DNA from: Hanleya hanleyi | Lineage: Eukaryota; Mollusca; Polyplacophora; Lepidopleurida; Hanleyidae | Assembly: GCA_036873755.1 (NCBI GenBank) | Contig: JAVTVY010020465.1 | Span: 1 to 64,000 of the forward strand | Length of the DNA stretch: 64,000 nt | Reading direction: 5' to 3' | Shown here: piece after piece, positions 49,101 through 60,800 of the stretch | Numbering within the stretch: position 1 is the first letter of the stretch | Layout: each line of letters opens with the position of its first letter | Notes under the pieces: generated by a model | The model's input: the letters and a program-made list of their open reading frames with translations, nothing else | The model's database searches: none | What the model was told of the DNA's origin: nothing | Translations under genes and position numbers: made by a program

Positions 49101-52100
49101 ATATACTATGTATATGAATATTATATGTTATCACTATGTGATCCATTATTTTGTTTAAAAATGTGCTATATAATATAACAATTTAGTTTTTGCCAAATTA
49201 TTTGAAAATTATGTTATATTAGCCTCAAAATAACCTAAAAATATAGGGTGGGGGAAATGTCCACTGGGGGAAATGACCACTGGGGGAAATGTCCATGGGG
49301 GAAATGTCCACTGGGGGAAATGCCCTGGATCCGATGCTACATATGGTCTTGCTCACATTAATTTATTTATACTTCTATTTATTATGTGGTCTCTTATTTT
49401 CAGCTCCTTAAATTATTGGTCAACTAAATGGGCTAACATGATCAATGGTACAGGTAAGCTTATTACATTTTCTTAATTCTTCAGTATTATAACGGACATT
49501 GGATTGAAGCATTTGGAATTGCTGGACACATTAATAGTGGAGAATATGTTACATTGACTGAAGTTATTAGCAGATTCAAAATGGATTCCTCTATCCTTCT
49601 GAGGCATTAACCTGCATCCACCCAAGGCATTAACCTGCTTCCATCCAAGACATTAACCTTCATCCATCCAATGCATTAACCTCCCTACATCCAAGGCATT
49701 ATAAACCTCCCTTCATCCAAGGCATTAACCTGTGTCCATCCCTGGCATTAACCTGTGTCCATCCAAGGCATTAACCTCCCTCCATCCAAGGCATTAACCT
49801 CCCTCCATCCAAGGCATTAACGTATGTCCATCCAATTCATTAACCTCCCTCCATCCAAGGCATTAACTTATGTCCATTCCATGCATTAACCTACATCCAT
49901 CCAACTGTCCAAGGCATTAACCTCCTTCATCCAATACATCATATGACTCAAATCAGCATGCTTGAATTTTTTTCTGACTGGTACATGTACAGTACTGTTG
50001 TCTTCATTCGTTTATTTCCAGTATGCTAGAAACTGATCTGTTATTATTGTACCAGTAACTGAAATGAATATAGTTTATTATTATAATTTTCCATACAGAT
50101 GGAACTATTGCCCCACCTTTTATGAAGAAATCCGCAGTATTATACATGTTTTCCACTGATATTTGCAGGTAAGATTTCCACAGGTGGCTTACTGCATTGC
50201 ATATTTTAAAGGGAGAATCCAGGATGTGCACCCTCTCTCCTTTCTCTATCATAGTCCCCCACTCAAGTGTCTGAGCAGAGGCAGCACCTCTATGAACCAG
50301 TTTTCTAATTACATACTGTCTATCTCACATTCCGAGGAAACAGGATTTTCAGCAATAAATCTGAATCATTTCTTCTCAGAGCAGTGGACTTTAGCACATC
50401 ATCTGCACTGGATTTGAGCATTTTTATCCTGAAATTTCATGAAAATCCAACCAAACTGTGGGTCAAATTCTCCAAAATGAATTTTGCCCTGACAATTTTG
50501 CATGCTAAATTATGACGTCATAGAGGTCAGTTCCAATGTAACAACATTGCAACTCAATATCATTGTGCTTTGAAAATAACATGCAAGGTGTTGGAGATTT
50601 TTTTGGATTCTGAATAGATTTCCTTGAACTTTCTGAATAAACATGCACAAATGACATAGAAATACTGTGTGGAATTTCACTGCTCTGAGAAAAGATGGTT
50701 CCAAAATATTGCCGAAAACCCCATTCCTCAAAATGTGAGATGGACAGTAGTATCTGCAATCATGCTTACATGGGTGAACTTACCTGATGTACTCATATCC
50801 AGAGTTATTGGATGAATAACAGAGACATCTGTATATATATATAATATAATCTTTCAATACGCCATTTTGGGTATGCACATACTTAAAGCGATGGAGAATC
50901 CACGTATTGTATGAACATTCTGATGACATTGATGTTAATTTTTCCTTGATCTACATGTAGGTCTGTATATGGTATGTACAGTGGGGATACCTCCAGCCCT
51001 CAAGGGATACCATTGTACAGATATAGTGCCAAACAGAGTCAGCTAGCCAATTACCACATCAACCCAGACAACATTGGCTTCTGTACTCCCCAAACCAACT
51101 GTCTGGCCACCGGTCTTCTCAACATTACACAGTGCCAGATGCGTAAGTGTTACAGTCTTTTAGACCCCATCAAAATATTGTTTGATTCACATCACCCTGG
51201 GTTTCAGGTTTGTTCCACCTGTTATTATGAATAAGGGGACTGTTACCACAGCATCGTGTCCTGCATTCGGACAAAATGTTGAACATCTCCGGTAAAGTTT
51301 TGGTCTTTCAGCTTCCCCCTTCCAAACTTGAGATTTAAATCCAGGAGACACCATGGAGTATATATACTTTTGTCTCTGAACACATGGGATCTCATTGAGA
51401 TGACATCTTATATTCTTAAATCATAATGTACCCATGAAGCAGCCAATCCACACCTCTCACTTCCTGGTAGATACTTCATGTAGGAAGATATTGTAGCTGA
51501 AAAGGCACAAGTCTAGGCATATTGTTGTCCCCAGACTTGGCTATTGTATGCATTGTCTCGTGATCCTTACATGGAGTATGAACCCACTTCCCCCAGAAAT
51601 GTCCTGGTTTATGAAACATTTTGCTTGGAATCACTCTCATTAACAATATGAGACTGTATATATTATGGAAAATTGCACCATAACACTCCTAGTCATGTGC
51701 AGACCTGCTTGAAACCATCCTTCATACTCAAGTGTTGACACTCCTAGGTGGACTTACAAGGGATCAATATCTCTTGTTTTATCAATATCTAGTGTAAAAC
51801 ATTTTAATTTTTTTAATCCAATATTGTATCCCGAAGGACTGGTGGGGGAGCCATAGTATTGGGGTCCATCCGTGTGACTTAGTTTGTGGACAATAGTTTC
51901 TGAAAAACTGAATGGATTCTTTTCCAATTTGGTATGTGGGTACCTCGCCTGAAGATCTTGCTTGGAATTGTTTTTCATGCCGATCCTTGTGCACACCAGG
52001 TCATGCTAAGAATAGGTCTCAGCTCCTCAGAGAGCTTGTCGTGGACCCCGGTTGTGAAAAGGAATAGGACCCCACCCGTGGGGTCTCGGGTGTTAAAAGG

Positions 52101-54783
52101 AATAGGACTCCAGCCGTGTGGTTTCCCGGTGTGAAAAAGAAAAGAAACAATGTTGTGATATGACTGAAATAGTGTTGAAAGCGACGTTAAATCGTGCTCA
52201 CTCCTTCATGCCGATCCATAATAGGTGGAACCACCTGGGGGCCAAGTTTTAATGTTTCTGGACAATAACTTTTGAAAATCTGAATGGATTCTTCCTAAAT
52301 CTGATATGTGGGTACCTTTCCTTAAGATCTCACTTTGGATTGTTTTTCAAGCTGATCTGGCCCCGTGGGGCTTACGGGGATTGACCTGCGATGTTGTTGT
52401 GCACATAGGCCTCAGGTCCTCGGAGAGCTTGTCGTAAGAGGCGATTAACTGAGGCATCCGTGGGGTTCTCGGGTGTGAAAAGGAATAGGACCCCACCCGT
52501 GTGGTTCCCGGGTGTGAAAAGAATAGGACTCAATGTCGTGATATGACTGAAATATAGTTGAAAGCGCCGTTAAACCCTATTCACTCACTCACTCAAGCTG
52601 ATCTTAAAATTCTTTTTTCTTGACATTAACTTTTGAAAACCCAAACGGATTCTTTCCAAATTTGGTATGTGGGTAACATGTCTCAAGATCTTGCACAGGG
52701 TTGTTTTTCACGCCGATCCGCCTTTTGGTGGTGCCACCAGGGGGACCAATTTAAGATTTTGTTTCCAGACAATAACTATTTAAAACCTGAAAGAATTCTT
52801 TCTAATTTTGCCATGTCAATACCTTGCCTTCAGATATCGCTTGGGATTGTTTTTCATACCAATTGGACTATAGGTAGCGTCACCTGGGGGCCGAGTTAAA
52901 ATTTTGTGACCAGATGATAACTTCTGAAAACCTGAATGGGTTCTTTGTAAACCTGATATGTAAGTCCCTCGCCTCAAGATCTCACTTAGGATTTTCATGC
53001 CGATCCTCCTGTAGGTTATGCACCAAGCCAAATTTTCCTTTCAGGACAAATTTGGTAATTGTGGGTACCTTGCCACAGGTTCTCGCTTGGGAATGCTTTC
53101 CATGCCGGGTATGGTACTGAAGTTATACTTCCATTGAAGCCAAATCGGGGGACTTCAACCGCTCAGGTTTTCATCTTTTAGGGCACAGACAGTTGATCCT
53201 AGGCTTTGGTTAACTTATATAGTGTACAATGTAGCTATATCTTATTATTGTGTGACCATGGCTCCAGTGTTGGATATTTCTTGTTACTATGAAATTATAG
53301 GGGAAACAGGTAAGAGCCTGTTGAGATATTACCAGCTTCCATAGAAAGAGAGTTGAACAAAATGGAAGAATTCATATTAACATTAATACCACAAACTCAG
53401 AGCTTCTCCTCGTAAATGCAATTTAATGAACAAGCTTTTGACCCCCCCCCCCCCCTTGGCCTTTATCAAGTGTCATAAAATAGTTTGAAAATTATAATAT
53501 ACAAATGTCACTTGTTAAAGGCTCTGGCAAGAGGGAGTGAGTGAGTAGGATTTAACAACGTTCTCAACATTTTTCCAGTCATATCTCGACAGTGCCAGAA
53601 CATGTGCCAGAACACGAGAGTGCCCACAGTTCCTACTATCCTGGACACTGATCAGCCCAGCCAGTACATCACCCAGTCACCCATCCAAGTACTGGCCGTG
53701 CTCAACGTAGAAAGCTTGTGCATTTACTTGCGTTTACGTGGAAAAGCTCAGAGTTTGTAGTATTATTGAAGATCTCACATATGAATCTAAAGTAATAAAT
53801 CATATTATTTAACTTCATCATTGATCATTATCCTCACCTGTATATATTGTATTATATGTTATACAGAGGACAGTGTCCATGTCCCAGTCATCGTATCTTT
53901 CCCCCATTTCTACATGGCTGACCCACATTATATCAAGGCTGTTGGTGGAATGAATCCAAACCCAGATTGGCACCGGACTGATGTTGACCTAGAACCAGTA
54001 AGTTTAGCAGTCAGGGGTCTAGACTTGCTGAGCATACTTTGAATACATTCTAATTGATGATGAAATATTGATTTTTGTCAATATTATGTGACATATTTCC
54101 TTGTCAATTCCTCAAGGTATAGATGACAACCTTGTGTAAGTGACCAGTCCCCCACATTTGACTCCCGGTTCCAAGCACTTTATGAGCTTGCTTAATAATA
54201 CATTTGAATATGTGCACGTCTTACTTATCTGATAAAATGTCGATTATTTTCGTGCTTTACCATGAGTTGGATTTTCATCATCAACTCTTGTGTACATCTG
54301 ATATAACCAGCTAGCCTCATGGTTTTAACCAGAGGTCCTGAAACTTTGCAGGCTTGCTAAACATCATTGTACAACTGTGGAAAACATCCGTTACCCCTGG
54401 ATTCGTTGTCCTTACCCCTTGGGCACTGAGCCTCACCTTCTATGACCTATAATATGCCTCGCCTCACCCACAATAACTCTGAAATCTTATCTCACTGTAC
54501 ACTTCCGGACACATCCATTACCCTGAAAAGGGGTTTATCTCCTAAACTATGCCCCATCCCACCCCATAACATTATATATTATAAAAGCTTGCATCATTTT
54601 ACACTTATGAGACACATCCATCATCCCTTGGGATTGTCCGCAACCTCAGGGCACTGAGCCTCACCCTCTATCTCCTGAACTAAATCTAGCCCAGGGCATG
54701 AAATGTTTTATTTTTTCCACCTGTCTCATGTGACAGGTAATTTTTTTTTCCACCTGTCTCCTCTATTTTCTACCTGTACACAA

Positions 54784-54814
<31 letters not shown>

Positions 54815-57800
54815 GCGAATAGTGATGAAATTATTCTATATGTTCACGTCTTGTACTAAACTTGTATTTGACTTGCTGTAACTGTTTCTAAATAAAATAT
54901 TAACACAAAGAGAAGTTGTCTTGTTGTAAATGATCTTTATAATTCACTTCATTATCATCTACTTTATAGATGTAACGTACATAAATTGAATCATGATTCA
55001 ATTGAATTACATATGATAATATCCATTACAACAGACTGTCACTATCACTGTCACTTGTGATGGCTGTGACAGAATCAGATTCAGGATCTGATTGGCTGTG
55101 ATCTGAATCATCCCGAGACACAATGACATTGGCCTTTTTTCGCCTAGGGCCATAGCCCTCAACACATCTACGACACTTTTTGCTGTCTGACCACCACAGG
55201 TTAATGGCTGGCATTGGGTCATAGCTAGTGACAGAATCATTGCTCATTGCTAAGAGCATCAAGTCATTAAGTGTTTCTTTTTTAAGTGATGCCCTCCAGT
55301 CCGACTTGACACGTTTCATTAAGCTGAAACATCTTTCTACAGTAGCTGTTGAGAACATGAGAACCAGCAATATCTTAACCAGACACAAAATATTTCTCAT
55401 TTCTGGAGAATCGGCTTTTTTTCTTAGAATTTTTGCCCAGAATTTTCTTACACTGCGCCCTTCTTTTTTTGTTGTTTTTAAGACTTCCCTGACATGATTC
55501 CATAGACCAGTTCTCTCATCCTCAATTCTGTCTACATCATACCCGTTTGATTCGAGTAAGGGCTTGAAATGAGAAACCAGGCCGCCTACTTCTGTTTTCC
55601 CATACAGGGAAAGATCATCATCATCTGAATCTGGTAACCGACTCACATCAAATACTGAGAACATACTAATCTGGGGACAATCACCAATGTTCCCATCCCC
55701 TAAATTGCCCAATCTATCAGCTAGTGAATCCTTCAAGCTACGGACCAAATTCTGTCCTTGTGTAAGTACAGGATTTCCAGTTTGACCCCTGATACCTACT
55801 CGTTTTTGTGACAGCGGTATGTCACGGAAACGCCCATTAGCTAGATTATGGCTATTCGAGAATTTGTTTATCTCTGTAACACAGTCAAATGTACCCAGTT
55901 TGTCCTTGGTTCGTTTCACAGTACTTGTGAGTGTATCTATGCTTACATCCTCTGCTTGAAGCAAACAACTCAAGGTAGCAAAGATTGCTACGAGAGGTTT
56001 AAGAATTGCTAACATGAATAAGACAATATTTTTGTCTGTCAATTTGTCTCTTAAACCAAGAGCTTTTGCCCGAGTTTCGGTTTTTTGTGTTGCGTCAGAA
56101 TTGCATGCATTGAGGTGAGTAACTGTAGCGGCATAATTCTTGTCTACTGCCTTGTATGCTCGCTCCCGGTGTGCGAGCCACCTTGTGCCTTTTGCTTTGG
56201 GGTGCACAAGCACAGCGGTGTCCATGAGCTTCCCACAATCCACCAAATTCCGCCACTGTAGACTGCTGTTGTGGTAAAAATAATAAAGACCATCTAAAAG
56301 TTCGTGGACCTCCCCCTCCAGATTACAGTTTTTTACCGCATCCTTGAATGCCAATTCAAGTCGGTGATTAGCACAGTGAAATGGCAAAACCCATGGAATT
56401 TCTTCTCGGACATTTCGGCACATAGCCTTCATGACTGCTGGTCCGTCAGTTGCAAGTTCAACGCATTTCCCTTTCACGTCTATTCCAAGATCATCAAACA
56501 CTTTAAAGAGAAGTTGTGAAAGTTCATCTGCTGTCGCCCTACCATCTACACTACAAATTTTAATGAAGTCGATCTGTGATTCATAATTGTCATCAACATA
56601 TGACACGAAAAAGCACTCTTCCTCGAGGTTTGCGGAATCTGTTGCTCCGTCTAGGGCTACCCCAATGAACTCGGATTTCTTAATGACATCCACTTTCTGT
56701 TTTCGTTCAGCTTCTGCTATGTAATTTATAAAAGTTCTGGCTTGTTTATCACTGTTGTAGTGTGTACCACCGGTGTCCGCGTAGTTTGTTCTCTGAAGTT
56801 CATTAAGCCTCACAAAGTCCTTGAGCGGTTTCTCGTGTTTTGCAACAAAAAATGCTGTCCGAAAAAGCTTCTTCATTTCTTCTATATCAGCTTTCTCTAT
56901 GTTCATAACAGCTCTGATTATTGGCTGCTGTGTGACAGGCTTAAGAGAGTTCAGGTGAGCTGTGTAACTGAACTTGTGATCGGCGCTGGTTTCATGAGCC
57001 CTCACATTTTCCACACGAAGTGACTCGCACCCTATAACAAATCTGTTCGTTTTACTGGCCTGTTTGTAGGTTTTACAATATGTGCAAAACATTTGCCTTG
57101 TTGTTTCGTCGAATGTCAGCCATTCATGCTCAAGTTTCCATTTAGTGTTAAATTTGAACACTCGTTTCCTTTTTGCCGGAGTCGGAGCCGGCTCGTCTGT
57201 TGTACTTGAAATGCCCTCGCCAGCTTGCGATGCAGTCTCGTCTTCTTGACTGGGCTGTAAAGCATCACCCGCGTTTGCACGAGTTAGAAAACGCTCCATT
57301 TTGATCTATTGGCCGATCTACCGCGGATACTGCATTCAAAACCAAAGACAATGGCGGCCGTCTGACAGACGGTAGTAACCTGGCAACGGTATGACCGCAT
57401 TACTCGCGCATGCGTGTTTCATGCAAGTTGCTGTGGGCAGATACGATTGCACACTGAATTGTGTACGCCCGAGCCTTTTGAGCATGCGCAGTTGCGAAAA
57501 CTGTTCAGAATCGGGGACACCCGTGCACGTTCAATCAAATTGGCCCTTTTCGTGGCGGACATTGACAAACGCAAGCTCTACCAGGCATCCATTACGTTCT
57601 GCTTCGCGCCTCTCCATGTAGCGCTGTAAGGGTCTCACGGACTGTGCCGGAGTTGACCCGAGGTCATCTGTTGCCACAGTGAACGAACATGGCGACCGTC
57701 TAACTGGGCGAATTGATATCAGTCGCTACTCACCGATATATATTTCCGCAACATATAGTTCTAGGGTAATTTGTCAAAAAGCTGCCTTCAAACTGTGTGA

Positions 57801-60800
57801 AACTGGCGTTTTGAAAAACATTGAATAATTGTTTAGTGTATTTCGAGATAAATATGCATTTTGCGATCAGTAAAACAGTCAGGTAGTACAGTTCTTGGTT
57901 TTTACAAGAATCCTGTAAAAAATGGCGAGACCCCTACAGGGGTAAATGCAGCGTAGCGCAAAGCACCCTGGGAGAGGATGTGACAAACGATGGCGAAAAT
58001 TCGCGGAAAATATTTCTGTTTTATTGACCGAATCTCTACCTGTCGCATGCGACAGTCATTTATTTTTTTTACCTGTCGCACATAAATACTACCTGTCATC
58101 GACAGGTGGACACCCGAACATTTCGCGCCCTGTAGCCTAATCCAATAACCTTGTATATTCTGAAAGCTTACATCATGGAACACTTTAGGGACACATGTAT
58201 TACCCCTGGGATTGACCCCACCCTCCATCTCCTAAACTATGTCTCACCCCATCCAATAACTTCTTGTATTCTGAAAGCTTACATCATGGAACACTTTAGA
58301 GACACATGCATTACCCCAGGGATTGACCCCACCCTCTGTCTCCTAAACTATGTCTCACCCCATCCAATAATCTTGTATATTCTGAAAGCTTACATTATGT
58401 AACAATTTAGGGACACATGCATTAACCCTGGGATTGACCCCATCCTCTATTTGCTAAAAGTTAACTCACCCAACCCCAGATCCTTATATATTCTTAAATC
58501 TTACATCATTGTACACTTATGGGACACATCTAGTACTTTTCATTGTACATGTTGAACTGATAAAAACTCCAACCTTTGGGCATTTCTTCAAACAAATCTA
58601 TTGACTTGGTTTTAATTGATATGAATGTAAACAAGTAGTTTACTTAATGTCCACTTCAGTATTTTTTCTTAAACAAAATGATAAAATTTTAATTATCCTG
58701 TTAACCTATTTTTTTTCCAGTATACTGGTGCAGTTTTACAGGCCTTTAAGAGATTACAAATCAACATGTATATAATGCCTATGGAGCACATAGAGTGAGT
58801 ATTGTGAGCATACACAGGCAACCCTGGGACTGTTTGTACTGTACCAGGTTAGGGCAATCCCAATCTCTAAAATGGAGATGAAGAAGGTCATTTTTGCGCA
58901 ATAAATCACTTTACATAATGAACTCCACAAAATCCTCTTGAGGCGCACACAGATATATATCCCCATAAAATGGTAGTAAAAAATAAATAAATTGTCATCT
59001 GTCTAATTTGTATAATAATAGGCCAAGTATTTGTCATGTTACTGAAACAATATTCACTGGTTCTTCAAATGCCAAATTAATTTTAGTCCATGGAACAATA
59101 GATATACTAATGCGTCTGAAGTTTTGAAGCATTGGCTAAGAAAGAACAAAAAGTTATTGAGCTAAAAATTCATTTTAGAGTGTGGGATCTCCCTGTGTAA
59201 AGTTACTGTGCATTTCTCGTCAGCAAGGCTCCTATGAAGTCGGAACATACATGTATGTACAGCACTGAGCTATATTGCACAGTACCGATAAGTTACTGAT
59301 AGGTATCAAGCAGTTACTGTACATCAGTTCCATGCAGTCAGCAAGTACATGTCTCTCCCCAGCACTTGAGCACTACTGTTCAGAACCTATAAATTAGGCC
59401 AACTGCAGTTTCAGGATGGTAATTGTTCATTCTTGACTGTACCAAACTACTCAAATAATGAGTTTACAGTACTGACCTGAAGTTTTCCATCCAGTATCAC
59501 TCAGTTACTGTACAGAACCATCCAGTATTAGGACCTTTCTTAACTCAGAAACTCTGGCCTATCACAGCTCAGATCGCACGCAGGTTAAAATGTGGCGATA
59601 AAAGTTCACCTTCTGAAAAGTGCCTTTTTGCAATCTTTCGCTGACGAAAATAACATAACGGGAGAGAAAAAATATGCCAATTTGATACAGTTTGACCGAC
59701 CTGAGCTTCTTTGACCATGTACCATCTCTCATGACTGTTTTGATGCTGACAAAATGTGATCAAATGTGTGGGAAAAACATTGACTGATTTTCCCGTTTTG
59801 GCGCCTTTCTGACATATTGTAAGAATATGACCTACTCTATTTTTATCTCGTGACCTTTCTGATCATATGAATAAACACATGTCACTATTGGTTTATAACC
59901 TGATCATATGAACAAAAATGTCATCCACATTCTGCGCATGTCCCTGTCAACTGTGGAGAAAGAAACACAACGGTTTTGTTGACAAAATCTGTGTTCGAAG
60001 GCAGATTCCATCTAATTAAAGGAGTCATTAGGTGGTTGTCATAGTGCTGGAGATGCATATTATTTATTTGATAACATGCTTTTCATGCCTCTGTCTCAAT
60101 TCCCCACACTGTGTGTAGTTAAAGATCTCGAGCGACTGACTTCTTATTAGTTCTTTCCATTTCGGGCCCTATCAGCGATTCGAGCTAAGGAGTCCGATTC
60201 AGCAACAACAACCAAAAAAATAAACTCCTTTGTCGGTGTTTTCAGGCTAGACCTTTCTAAACAGTATTGGTAGGGTGAGAACGGCTCAGTACTGAAGGTC
60301 AAAGTTTCTCTGTGTGGACCTCTCCTACTTCTGAAATATGAAGAATCAGAAGAAAGAAATTATCAGCAGAACAAGAAAACACTGCATTGAAATATAATTT
60401 AAGTTTAAAGAAAAATGGCCTTAAATTATTACTGTTCATGATGAATAAATCAACCATTTCTATCTTTTTGGTCTATAGTTGACTCAACTGCAGAAAAACA
60501 CTTTATTTCACTTCATGGAACAGGGTTGGTCTCCACTGAAAATTGTATTTCATCTTTTTATTTCTCAGACAATTGAAGAATGTAAGAACTATGGTATTAC
60601 CAGTGTTCTGGATTAATGAGGTGAGCACATTATCACAATTAGGATCGTTCGATAAATATTCATGAACAGATTACAGTACTTGGTCAGACAACATTGTACA
60701 CTATCTCACCGAGAGTTATCTTTGCACCAACACCGAATGATGCATCGATCATATTATGTCTGCATACATACCCATGCCTCATGTGTGAACCATATAGACT

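Larger units (their letters stand above)
51840..53130 (+). repeat. tandem array G (~150 bp units) with two SINE insertions
   Basis: Units share CTGAATGGATTCTT, CCAATTTGGTATGTGGGTAC, CTCGCCTGAAGATCTTGCTT and GGATTGTTTTTCATGCCGAT. Units are broken at about 52003-52205 and 52350-52590 by SINEs. No clear hairpin head was found. Confidence 0.75.
54692..58132 (-). mobile_element. complete autonomous-looking hAT transposon, 3441 bp, 5 bp target duplication
   Basis: TAGCC at 54687-54691 and 58133-58137 flanks termini CAGGGCATGAAATGTT (left) and CAGGGCGCGAAATGTT (right, complement). Both ends carry repeated subterminal ACCTGTC/GACAGGT words, likely transposase binding sites. One uninterrupted transposase gene lies between, on the minus strand. 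A TA microsatellite (54789-54814) lies near the left end. The element sits in SCARB intron 9 in antisense. Intact frame, matching ends and a perfect duplication suggest recent insertion. Confidence 0.9.
54300..58545. repeat. ~115 bp tandem repeat interrupted by the hAT transposon
   Basis: Units at 54305-54691 and 58133-58545 contain CTGAAAGCTTACATCATGGA, GGGACACATGTATTACCCCT, GGGATTGACCCCACCCTC and ATCTCCTAAACTATGTCTCA. Related units occur at 61510-61740. Joining the two sides, with one copy of TAGCC, gives a unit of consensus length. Confidence 0.78.
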
